18,555 nucleotides of DNA from Desulfuromonadales bacterium (lineage in GTDB: Bacteria; Desulfobacterota; Desulfuromonadia; Desulfuromonadales; UBA2294). Positions 1 through 8,873 of the stretch are shown piece by piece. How positions within the stretch are numbered: position 1 is the first letter of the stretch; every line of letters starts with the position of its first letter. The stretch spans positions 1 through 18,555 of the forward strand of contig JACUTX010000032.1 of NCBI GenBank assembly GCA_014859615.1, written 5' to 3'. A program made the translations under genes and the position numbers. The notes beneath the pieces are model-generated. The model saw only the letters and a list, made by a program, of their open reading frames with translations, was not told where the DNA came from and searched no databases.

Positions 1-1198
<1,198 letters not shown>

Positions 1199-1206
<8 letters not shown>

Positions 1207-3262
1207 GTTGGTCTCCTTGTTTGCCCTCAGGTGCTGAATTCTCTTCGCCTGCCAGGGGGTTGACTTTGCATGGTTTGGTGCCGGGATCGAGCGGGAACTG
1301 CACGGTAAAAGTCGTTCCGGCGCCGACAGTACTGGAGACGCTGATCTCCCCCTGATGGCGGGTGACAATATCGTAAACGATGCTTAATCCGAGTCCGGTG
1401 CCGACTCTGACCGGTTTCGTGGTAAAAAATGGCTCAAAAATCTGTGCCAGCTGCTCCTCGGGGATTCCGCAGCCGTTATCACGGATGGTGATAAAAATTT
1501 TTCTGTTTTCTGTCCAGGTACGGATATGAATTTCCCCCTGCGCTGCTGATGCCTGGGCGGCGTTGATCAGGAGATTCATAAAGACCTGACTCATCTGTTC
1601 GGTGTAACAGTAACGACGCGGGATTTCTCCGTAATCGCGAAAGATTTTGATCCTGTCTTGAAATTCGTGGCGCAATAAAGAGAGTGTACTGTCGATGCAC
1701 TGATGCAGGTCAGTGAGCTGATGTTGTGGCGTATCGACCCGGGAAAATGTACGCAGGCCCTGAACAATCTGGGTAATGCGTGTGGTGCCGTCACGGCATT
1801 CTTCGAGCATTTCGGGGAGTTCCTGAAAAATTGCATCGATCTTGAAATCGCGCCGACCCTTCTCCCAGCCGGTCAGCAGGTCGTTATTCCCCCGTGCTTT
1901 GATCAGCTCTTCCTGGAGTGCGACAAACTGCTCAAGTCTCTGCAGATAACGTTGAAAAATCAGTAGATTGTGACTGACAAACCCGACCGGATTGTTGATG
2001 TCGTGCGCCACTCCGGCCGCGACCTGGCCGATGCAGGCCATCTTGTCCTGATGGAGAATCTTTGCCTGATTATCTTTGAGCTGCTGGTTCAGTTCTTCGA
2101 GGGCGGCAGTTCGCTGTATCACACGCATCTCAAGCGTTTCATTGAGCAGTTTCAGCTCTTTTTCGGCCGAAATGCGTTGCTTGATTTCTGCTTCGAGTTG
2201 AATATTGCTGGTTCTGACGTTTGCCACTTCATCATTTAATTGCCTGCGGGTGATCAATAATTGTCGATCCATACGACCAAGCACATTGTAGGCAAAGATA
2301 AACAGTATCAGACAAAAACCGCCGCCAGCCAGGATGGTTGGTGTGACGAGCTGCTTGAATTGTTTGTTTTCCGGGGAGATATTGTGCATGACCAGAATGG
2401 TTCCAACCGTGCTGCCGTTGAAATCGATCAGGGGGAAACCTTTCACGCGATAGTCATGCTGATCGATCACCAGCTCAAAATAATCGTTATCCTTAGTCGA
2501 TATTTTTGACAGCAGGTGACTTTGATCCAGAGTAGAGAAATCGGCCATGGTCTGGTAGGCGACGACGCGATCCGGGAGCAGATTCCAGTTCTGTGCCCGT
2601 CCAAAGCGTTCTCGGCCGTTTTCCCAGCGCGTACGTTCAAGATTACTCTTGTTCAGTGTGACCAGAAAATCTTCCTTGACGATCGACTGAAGCTGACTCA
2701 GGACCTGATTGAGTTCCATGCCGATTTCGATATAGCCGAGCAGTTCCCCCTTTATTCTCCACGGTATGACGCTGCGGTAAGTGAGGGTGCCGGATTGACC
2801 GAGTTCAAGCCCATAAGAAAATTTTTGTGTCTGGATCGTCTTTAAAAAAGTACCGCGCTCGATTTTGTCGCCAAAAGTTTCAGGATTGTAGACCCGCAAA
2901 AATGTGGTCCCGTCCGGTTTATGAAAATAGAGATGATTGATCCCCTGTGTTTCTTTCAGGCGGTATTGCAGCGGCAGAGCCAGCTGGTAAAGAGCTGCGC
3001 GATCGTCTGCTTGCATCGCCTGAACAAGCTGCGGGTCTTCGGCAATTTCCCGCAGGAGCTGTTGCATCAACGCCTGTCGCTGCGTCGAGGCAACGTTTGT
3101 ATAGGACTGCGTCACTTGATAGCGGTGGCGAAAATCACTCAGATTCTGATCGGCGCGGATCTGATAGGCGATATGCGCAAAAGTGGCAAAGAGCACCGCA
3201 AAGGTGAGTGACAAGGGGATGAGGACCCGCCGACGAATCGGTTTATTGTGATCTTTTTGCAT
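1199..3262 (-). CDS. Membrane-bound sensor histidine kinase with periplasmic Cache-like domain
   Basis: 687 residues. TM helix 1 spans about 13-33 and TM helix 2 about 306-328, enclosing a roughly 270-residue periplasmic region that resembles a double-Cache ligand-binding domain (for example the YFHKPDGTTFLRVYNP stretch at 112-127 and YRSVIPWRIKGELLGYIEIG at 162-181). A predicted coiled coil (about 335-405) leads to the kinase core. The H-box is GVAHDINNP with phosphorylated H420. The N-box is FMNLLINAAQ (N563, N567), G1 is DNGCGIPE (595-602), the F-box is FEPFFTT (609-615) and G2 is GTGLGLS (621-627). All catalytic boxes are intact. The ligand is unknown; related Cache kinases bind small organic molecules. 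The stop codon overlaps the start of the downstream sigma-54 regulator, and a TM2-domain gene ends 20 bp upstream, so the three are probably co-transcribed. The ribosome site in front of ATG 3262 is weak (GGATC). Confidence 0.95.
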
Positions 3263-3282
3263 TTTTTAGATCCAAAAAATTT

Positions 3283-3696
3283 TTATAACCTGACCTGTCC
3301 GCGTCCGGAGTTAACCTCTGAAATCTGGTCATTTAATGTCCAGAAATCGTACAGCCAGCCGAGCATGAACAGTCCGCCGGTGAGGAAATAGAGGAGTCCG
3401 GTCCAGATTTTCCCCATGTAGAACCGATGCACTCCGAACAGACCGAGAAAGGTGAGAAAGATCCAGGCGAGGGTGTAATCGGTATCCCCTTTCTGAAAGC
3501 GGACGGCAGCTTCTCTGGTCATCCCCGGAATCAAAAAGAGGTCGATCAGCCAGCCGATGCCGAGCAGACCGAGGGTCAAAAACCAGATCGTCCCGGTGAC
3601 CGGTTTGCCGAAATAAAAACGGTGTGCGCCGATAAAACCGAAAATCCAGAGGATGTACCCGATCGGGGTGAGATGTGTCGTTGTCGTGTCGGTCAT
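3283..3696 (-). CDS. Tandem TM2-domain membrane protein
   Basis: 137 residues from ATG 3696. This start is chosen because GAGAGG lies 8 bp upstream; a longer in-frame reading to 3744 begins with TTG and has the ribosome site inside it. Two TM2 units are arranged head to tail. Each has a helix pair with the signature GAHRFYFGK (23-31) or GVHRFYMGK (88-96), ending in GIGWLIDLF (46-54) and LGWLYDFWTL (112-121). About four membrane helices are expected. TM2 proteins have no agreed biochemical function; some family members associate with membrane or signalling proteins. The position 20 bp upstream of a Cache sensor kinase, on the same strand, suggests co-expression and possibly an accessory role in that system (inference). 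No catalytic residues are visible. Confidence 0.88.
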   Translation of the reverse strand: MTDTTTTHLTPIGYILWIFGFIGAHRFYFGKPVTGTIWFLTLGLLGIGWLIDLFLIPGMTREAAVRFQKGDTDYTLAWIFLTFLGLFGVHRFYMGKIWTGLLYFLTGGLFMLGWLYDFWTLNDQISEVNSGRGQVRL

Positions 3697-3774
3697 GGTA
3701 GCTACCTCTCTGTTCCTTATGGTTTTCTCGACGGTTTTCGACAATTGCTGCAGTACACGGTTTTTGGCTGATAA

Positions 3775-3870
3775 TCAGGCGGGGTAGCCGATCTCTTCTT
3801 CCTGTTTAAAAAATTGTTTTTGAGTATAAACTGCTTGCAAAGGTGATGTTTGCATGCGCCTATTCTCCAT
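3775..3870 (-). CDS. Possible 31-codon small protein joined to acpH by TAATG
   Basis: The ATG at 3868-3870 shares one base with the acpH stop codon (TAATG). The frame runs 31 codons to a TGA at 3775. The product would be hydrophilic, rich in Gln, Lys and Glu (QKQFFKQEEEIGYPA at its C-terminus), with no signal peptide or membrane segment. No Shine-Dalgarno site is visible, so expression would depend on re-initiation by ribosomes finishing acpH. I do not recognise the sequence. A chance frame is equally possible; the stop-start overlap is the only positive argument. Confidence 0.25.
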   Translation of the reverse strand: MENRRMQTSPLQAVYTQKQFFKQEEEIGYPA

Positions 3871-4469
3871 TATTTGCGGATGTTTGACAACGCCTCTTCT
3901 TTTAAAAGAAACGCCTGGGCCTGACTGACAAAGAGATCGCAGTCCGTTTCCAGTGCGGCGTAGTGTCGCTTGAGTTGCTCCAACCCAGCGGCAAGTGGTG
4001 TCGGCCGTTTGATCCTTTGATCAAGACGGATGAGGACGGGCTCGACGATTGCGATGTCACGGTATGATACGAGCCAGTTATGTTGAATCATCCGGGGGAC
4101 AATCTTTTGCAGTTCAGCCGGTAACAGGTCAAATCTTTTTTCCAGGATCTGATAAATCTGCCTGGCAAACTGTTCGAGCGAAAGAGGGTGATGCCGCTCC
4201 CAGTTGCGGGCGAGGAGATGGTCGTAGAAGACATCGACCATGATTGAGCGAAAATATCCGAATTGTGGATCGATTCTCTGCCGACTCGCCAGATACGCAC
4301 TGCTTTGGGTGGCGAAGCTGTCGATCTGACGGTGCTGCTTTAATCCGAGCAGGACATTGGCGGGGTAGTCAGCGAATTCAAGGCGTCCTCTGACAAAATC
4401 GCCCATCAGGTTGCCGAGCAACAGATCCTGCTCGGGGCTGGAAAGGAAAAGATGAAAGAGATAGTTCAT
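3870..4469 (-). CDS. acpH: Acyl-carrier-protein phosphodiesterase (ACP hydrolyase)
   Basis: 199 residues, the usual family length (E. coli AcpH is about 193). Family motifs appear in order: N-terminal MNYLFHLFLS, GNLMGDFVRG (19-28), HRQID (46-50), DVFYDHLL (79-86) and NWLVSYRD (131-138). The conserved Asp and His residues (D24, H46, D50, D79, D83, H84) are those expected to hold the metal in this HD-like all-helical fold. Family knowledge: AcpH removes the 4'-phosphopantetheine arm from holo-ACP, returning apo-ACP, in the cytoplasm. The conserved N-terminus fixes the start at ATG 4469, but no ribosome site precedes it and a strong hairpin ends only 16 bp upstream. It has no functional link to its neighbours that I can name. 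Confidence 0.88.
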   Translation of the reverse strand: MNYLFHLFLSSPEQDLLLGNLMGDFVRGRLEFADYPANVLLGLKQHRQIDSFATQSSAYLASRQRIDPQFGYFRSIMVDVFYDHLLARNWERHHPLSLEQFARQIYQILEKRFDLLPAELQKIVPRMIQHNWLVSYRDIAIVEPVLIRLDQRIKRPTPLAAGLEQLKRHYAALETDCDLFVSQAQAFLLKEEALSNIRK

Positions 4470-4485
4470 TGGGCCAAAACATCAA

Positions 4486-4511
4486 ACGCCTCGACCGCAC
4501 GGTCAAGGCGT
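4486..4511 (-). terminator. Strong hairpin between the MshEN gene and acpH; likely terminator
   Basis: On the minus strand, ACGCCTTGACC and GGTCGAGGCGT pair over 11 positions (one T-G wobble) around a 4-nt loop, followed by TTTGATGTTTT. The hairpin lies about 48 bp after the stop codon of the upstream gene, fitting a rho-independent terminator with an imperfect U-tract. On the plus strand the stem has a C-A mismatch and no T-tract, so the signal is directional. It also lies just before the acpH start codon and could instead structure the acpH leader. Confidence 0.6.
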
Positions 4512-4558
4512 ATAAAAAGAGCTGAAAATCTCAAGAAGGAGACCAATAGGCTTCGGTG

Positions 4559-5908
4559 TTACATCATCAGGATCTTGTTCTTCAAAATCAGAATTTCAAA
4601 TGACATCGCCATTTTTGCGGCAAGTTTCTGGAGATCGGGCAATTTTCCGGCGAGTTCACCACTTTTGTCGTCGACATAAAGGACGGTGACCACGCGGCTC
4701 ATAACGATAACCGGAACCAGCAGCGCCGTGATCGGTGCGGTCCCCCCTAACGCTTCGACCAGGCGGATGTTGTCTTGACTGGTTGTCGGGATCGGGCCGA
4801 TGTAGTAGCTGGCGGTGTCGGTAACGGTCTTTAAAATCGAAGGGTGGATGAGGGGAATCTGAAACTCGCCAAAGCGGGGATCTTCTTTTTTGCCGGTGAC
4901 GAGCCTCCACCCCTGGGCAACATTGCCGCGAATCTGGAAAATAGCGCAGTGATCGACCTCTTTACCGACAAACGCGGCGACACTTTCGGCAATATCTTCA
5001 CGATCTGAAGGGTCAGCCAGATGACGGAAGACCGTCGGAATCTGCAGGGTATCAAGATTTTCTGTCCCTTCCTCGACAATATCCGCCTCCATCAGTTCCA
5101 TAACCTCTTCAACCGTTGCCGCTGGCTCTTTTACCTTGACCTCGGTCGGCCGCTGCGGTTTTGGTTTGGGCTGGATCTGTATCGGTCTGGACGCCTCGCG
5201 CCCCGGTTCTTCGAATTCAATGACTTGCGGTGCGGGTTTGGACGGCAAAGGTTGCGTAATCGCCTCAGCCGGTTTTTCAACCAGTTTTGGCGGCGCGGGA
5301 GCTGTCTTGGGTGGAGCGGGTGTTTTCTTCGGCGGTTGTGGTGCAATTTTAGCTGGCGCGGCTGCAGGCTGTTTTGTCTGCTCCGGGGTTTTTGGTGCAG
5401 CGGCCGTTTTGACCTCTAAACGGTTCAGTTCATTTTCTATCTTTTTGCTGACCTGGACGTATCTGATTTCACGCGGAATGTGATAGTGATGTTCAAGGGC
5501 CAGAATCAGCCGGACTTCCGGGGCGACAGCCGGACGGACGATGAAACCGGTGCGGAAAGCGATCTCATCAATCGCTTTGAGGTCGGCAGGGTTTGCCATC
5601 ACCAGCGTCAATTTGCGATTTTCCAGCTGGAGCGGGATCGCCTGGTACTGTTCTGCCATATCACGGGGGATCAGACTGATAATATCCTGCGGGATGTTAT
5701 TGAGTTCATCTCCGTTGACCAGCGGAACTCTAAGCATCTTGCTGAGGGTTTTGGCAATATCATCTTCTCTGACAAAATCGAGTTCAATCAGGTTGGTTCC
5801 GAGTTTGCCACCGAAAATAACCTGATATTTAAGTGCTTCTTCGAGTTGGTGCGGAGTGATAACTTTTTCCTGTACAAGCAGTTCCCCCAGCTTTAATGGT
5901 GTTGCCAT
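4559..5908 (-). CDS. MshEN (GspE/PilB N-terminal) domain protein with proline-rich linker and GAF-like C-terminus
   Basis: 449 residues from ATG 5908, which has AGGGGG about 5 bp upstream; the longer frame to 5962 starts with TTG and contains this ribosome site. Residues 1-145 are an MshEN fold with the tandem pattern LGELL...ITPHQLEEALKYQ and KLGTNL...VREDDIAKTLSKM. This resembles the cyclic-di-GMP-binding motif of MshE-type ATPases. Residues about 168-262 form a Pro/Ala/Lys-rich flexible linker. Residues about 290-445 look like a divergent GAF domain (VDHCAIFQI, LLVPVIVMSRVVTVLYVDDKSGEL). No Walker A or B motif is present, so it is not a pilus or secretion ATPase. A stand-alone signalling adaptor that may bind cyclic di-GMP is the best inference. 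An 82-bp gap separates it from the upstream aldolase gene. Confidence 0.85.
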   Translation of the reverse strand: MATPLKLGELLVQEKVITPHQLEEALKYQVIFGGKLGTNLIELDFVREDDIAKTLSKMLRVPLVNGDELNNIPQDIISLIPRDMAEQYQAIPLQLENRKLTLVMANPADLKAIDEIAFRTGFIVRPAVAPEVRLILALEHHYHIPREIRYVQVSKKIENELNRLEVKTAAAPKTPEQTKQPAAAPAKIAPQPPKKTPAPPKTAPAPPKLVEKPAEAITQPLPSKPAPQVIEFEEPGREASRPIQIQPKPKPQRPTEVKVKEPAATVEEVMELMEADIVEEGTENLDTLQIPTVFRHLADPSDREDIAESVAAFVGKEVDHCAIFQIRGNVAQGWRLVTGKKEDPRFGEFQIPLIHPSILKTVTDTASYYIGPIPTTSQDNIRLVEALGGTAPITALLVPVIVMSRVVTVLYVDDKSGELAGKLPDLQKLAAKMAMSFEILILKNKILMM

Positions 5909-5990
5909 GCGACCCCCTGTGAAGATAGTCGTGCTTGACCTCGGTTTATAGAAGAAAACCAATCGGTCAAGTTAATATCAAATCTGCTGA

Positions 5991-7151
5991 TTAGTCAACA
6001 GTTTGCAAGATGTGCCGGAAATATTCCTCCCTGCAGGTTATTTCTGTCAGCAGCAGTGCGTTAAACGCTCGGTTGAAATCGCGACCGGATGTAAAGACAC
6101 CATGGCCATAGACAATGACCGTGCCCGTCTCTTTGATCACCGGACTGACCTTCTCGGCCAGCCCTCCGGCGCCGATTTCGCCCGAGACAATCGGAATGCC
6201 ACGGCAATTGCGTCGTTTTGGGCAGTTGTTCCAGCACTCTGTCCCTCTACAGTCCGGGTGGTCGCAAATCATGCTCATGATAATTGAAAATTTCGGATGA
6301 CCGTGCAGGATGACGCCATCGCCAATCTGTTCGTAAATCAGACGATGGGCCAGCAGTTCACTGGAGGCGGTGATGCCGCAGGTTGTGCTGTTGTTGAGTG
6401 GTATCGGGTCGATACAGCCGGTTAAGGCATCGAGGCTGGCTCCGGTCTGCGATATGTAAATGATGTCGCCGCTTTTGCAGCTGATATTGCCAAAAGACGA
6501 GTCGACCAGACGCGTCTCCACGGTTGCGCGTCCGGCCCGGATCATCTCACGATAGATCTCTTCCGAGGTTGTGAGCGGTCCGGTTCGCAGCGGCGGGTCG
6601 GGAGGGGCGAGAGGTTTGAGCCAATGGTGTCGAAACCGGTCAAACTCCTTTTGCTCTCTTTCTGACGAAAAACCGCTTTGATGCAGATCGAGAAGGTGTT
6701 TGACAAAAACTGCATGAAATAGAGACGAGGCGTTGATATAAGCTTGTTCGAGGGTGACTGTTCCGGTGGTGATGATACAGCAGTTTTCAATCATCACCCC
6801 TTTGCGCTGACCGAGCAGCTCGGTCAATCGTGTGACGAGGTTGTTGTCTATCCCGGATTGCCGGATAAACGGAATGTCATGTAAAAATGTGCGGGTTTCC
6901 GTATCGGTCGGAACGATAATATCCCCGGCTGAAACTTTATCGATGACAGAATTATAAAACGAAAGAGACGGCTCATACAGGGCGAGGGCCGGAAGGCCGA
7001 GTTGCTTGAGCAGTTTTCGGCCGAGACGCTTCAAATCATCAGGTCCGACGGCTGTTATGGTGTCATCCTGCACCAGCATCGCCACCCGACCCGGTTTGCC
7101 ACATCCGTCGGATTCCAGTTTGGACTGATAGAAAAGGAGCTGATCGTTCAT
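5991..7151 (-). CDS. Two-domain class II aldolase/adducin family protein with Cys-rich insert
   Basis: 386 residues. The C-terminal half (about 195-380) is a class II aldolase domain: SSFGNIS (218-224, phosphate loop), SSE with catalytic-type E265, metal ligands H283 and H285 in LHGHPKFSI, and H350 in YGHGVFTSG. The N-terminal half (about 35-160) looks like a degenerate copy of the same fold (RKGVMIENCCI, TLEQAYINASSLFHA) without the HxH pair. An unusual insert after the metal site holds five cysteines (C296, C301, C306, C310, C316), able in principle to bind another metal. Family members are zinc-dependent aldolases or epimerases acting on sugar phosphates or hydroxy-aldehydes; the substrate here is unknown. 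The gene starts 24 bp after an aldehyde oxidoreductase gene, which suggests a shared aldehyde intermediate. Confidence 0.85.
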   Translation of the reverse strand: MNDQLLFYQSKLESDGCGKPGRVAMLVQDDTITAVGPDDLKRLGRKLLKQLGLPALALYEPSLSFYNSVIDKVSAGDIIVPTDTETRTFLHDIPFIRQSGIDNNLVTRLTELLGQRKGVMIENCCIITTGTVTLEQAYINASSLFHAVFVKHLLDLHQSGFSSEREQKEFDRFRHHWLKPLAPPDPPLRTGPLTTSEEIYREMIRAGRATVETRLVDSSFGNISCKSGDIIYISQTGASLDALTGCIDPIPLNNSTTCGITASSELLAHRLIYEQIGDGVILHGHPKFSIIMSMICDHPDCRGTECWNNCPKRRNCRGIPIVSGEIGAGGLAEKVSPVIKETGTVIVYGHGVFTSGRDFNRAFNALLLTEITCREEYFRHILQTVD

Positions 7152-7175
7152 CTAAAATGCCCTTTTTTTGCCGGT

Positions 7176-8870
7176 TTAACCGGTAGCATTACGAATCCGG
7201 TCATAGCGGCGCAGTTCTTCAGTCAAAGCGTTCTTATCCAGAGGCGGGATGATCAGTTCATCACCTGACGACCCTTGTTCCTGAAAAAACCGGGCGGGCA
7301 ACATGTCGTCATCTGAGGTAAACCCGTTGCTGCGGTTGATCTTCTGTTCGGTCTGCACAATTTGTTCGCCGATGCGGGTTAAAGCGGCGGGGGAGAAGTC
7401 GAGACCGGTGATTGCACTGAACGCTTCGGCATACTCTTCGAGGGATGCGGCATAGAGTGCATTGGGACAGATAATCAGTGAATCGCTGGCTGCATGGGTA
7501 TCTTCTGCAATTTTGAGGAGCCGCCCTTTGCCGGAAAAGGAGAAACGATCGGTCGCGACCGGTTTGCGCAGAATCTCGGTCGATTCCAGATTGGCATGGG
7601 TATGCGTTCCGCCCAGAGTGCTGGTGCAAAAAGAGAGAGCCATCCCGGCGGCTCCCCGTGGATCGAAAGCGGGGAGTTCCAGAGATTTGACCGTCATGGC
7701 GGCTTCAGGCTCTCCGCACTCGTTTGCCAGACGTCTGGAACCGAGCCCGAGGAGTTTTGTGCCGTTTTGTCGATGGCTGAGCCGGTGCAAAATCTTTGGC
7801 AGCGCGTCCCCCTTCGGGAAATCTCCCGATATTTCTCCCGAGGTTGCCAGCGTTGCCGCTGCAGAGATCGGATCGAGACCCAGTTCCCGACAGGCGTTAT
7901 TTGCGTTGACGATACGCTCCAGACTGTCGATGCCGAGCAACGGGCCAAAGTGACATAAAGCTGAGTATTCAGGGAGCCTGAGGCCGTCGCTCCCTCTTTT
8001 CTTGCAGGCGATCATGCAGTCGTGGCAGCTGTCGTGCGTCGGGGCCAGAGTGGTGCGGATGGCCGGGCCACAAAGGGTGCTTGCTTGGTTGAAACAGGTC
8101 GATTTAAAATTATGCGTCGGCAGCATGCGGCGATGGTTGGTCAGGTCGATAAATGTCGGAGTTCCGTATTCATGAAGGCCAAAGGGGCCCATTATCGCGG
8201 GGGAGGCCCGAAACAGGCGGACGATCTTCTGCTGTGCCTGTTGCAGTCTCTGCGGGTCAGCGATTGTCGTTTGACAGTCGCCATCGACGGCAATCGCCTT
8301 GAGTTTTTTCCCCCCCATAACCGCACCGAGTCCCCCCCGGCCGTCGTTGTCACCATCACTGAAAACGATATTCGCATAACGGACTCTGTTCTCACCGGCC
8401 GGGCCGATAGCGGCGACACCCCCAGCGGTAAGAGCTGCGATGGTTGCGGATGTCGTTTTTCCCCAGAGAGCGCCGGCCGTCAGAAATTCAACCCCGAGAG
8501 GATGAATACGCAACAGGACCGGATGGTCGCTGCAACCGGTGATAAAAAGACCATCATACCCGGTCGCTTTGAGAGTACGGGGAAATGATCCCCCCGCGGT
8601 GGTGTCGAAAACTGTATCGGTGAGTGGTGAGCGGGTCAAAAGAGAGAGGCGCTCTGTTGCCGGAGTGGCTGTCCCGGAGAGGGGGCCGGTGGTCATAATA
8701 AGCGGCATGTCAGGGGCAAACGGGTCGAGATGAGCGTAATCCCGGAAAAGTTCCACCGCCAGGCCGCGTCCGCCGATACAGGCTTGCAGACGGCTGTGTG
8801 ATAGTTCTTCGGTGTGAAACGATTGATTTGTGAGGTTGATGAATAAAAGTCGGCCATGCCAGCCGTCCAT
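7176..8870 (-). CDS. Aldehyde:ferredoxin oxidoreductase family protein (tungsto/molybdo-bispterin, 4Fe-4S)
   Basis: 564 residues, slightly short of the typical 590-620. The N-terminus MDGWHGRLLFINLT is the usual AOR opening and fixes the start. The first half carries the conserved GRGGLGAVMGGKKLKAI (178-194). The [4Fe-4S] ligands are C282, C285 and C289 (SCHDCMIAC) plus C468 (IICPN), matching the family spacing. Family knowledge: these enzymes oxidise aldehydes to carboxylates with ferredoxin, or reduce acids, at a W or Mo bis-pyranopterin centre in the cytoplasm. No ferredoxin-like partner subunit, MoaD/ThiS-type protein or pterin gene is adjacent. The start lies 3 bp after the M23 peptidase stop with GGAG about 11 bp upstream, and an aldolase gene follows. 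The aldehyde substrate is not deducible; metal choice is unknown. Confidence 0.92.
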   Translation of the reverse strand: MDGWHGRLLFINLTNQSFHTEELSHSRLQACIGGRGLAVELFRDYAHLDPFAPDMPLIMTTGPLSGTATPATERLSLLTRSPLTDTVFDTTAGGSFPRTLKATGYDGLFITGCSDHPVLLRIHPLGVEFLTAGALWGKTTSATIAALTAGGVAAIGPAGENRVRYANIVFSDGDNDGRGGLGAVMGGKKLKAIAVDGDCQTTIADPQRLQQAQQKIVRLFRASPAIMGPFGLHEYGTPTFIDLTNHRRMLPTHNFKSTCFNQASTLCGPAIRTTLAPTHDSCHDCMIACKKRGSDGLRLPEYSALCHFGPLLGIDSLERIVNANNACRELGLDPISAAATLATSGEISGDFPKGDALPKILHRLSHRQNGTKLLGLGSRRLANECGEPEAAMTVKSLELPAFDPRGAAGMALSFCTSTLGGTHTHANLESTEILRKPVATDRFSFSGKGRLLKIAEDTHAASDSLIICPNALYAASLEEYAEAFSAITGLDFSPAALTRIGEQIVQTEQKINRSNGFTSDDDMLPARFFQEQGSSGDELIIPPLDKNALTEELRRYDRIRNATG

Positions 8871-8873
8871 GAG

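Noticed and set aside
3697..3744. Sixteen-residue N-terminal extension of the TM2 protein starting with TTG
   Set aside because: The GAGAGG ribosome site lies inside the extension 8 bp before ATG 3696, so the ATG is the better start.
4559..5908. Possible type II secretion or type IV pilus ATPase (GspE/PilB)
   Set aside because: Only the N-terminal MshEN domain is present; no Walker A, Asp box, Walker B or tetracysteine region is found.
5909..5962. Eighteen-residue N-terminal extension of the MshEN protein starting with TTG
   Set aside because: AGGGGG lies just before ATG 5908, and the MshEN domain begins immediately after that ATG.
5928..5971. CTTGACC...GGTCAAG inverted repeat between the aldolase and MshEN genes, considered as a terminator
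   Set aside because: The stem is interrupted and neither strand has a T-tract after it. TTGACC and TATAAA within it look like promoter boxes but are only 14 bp apart.
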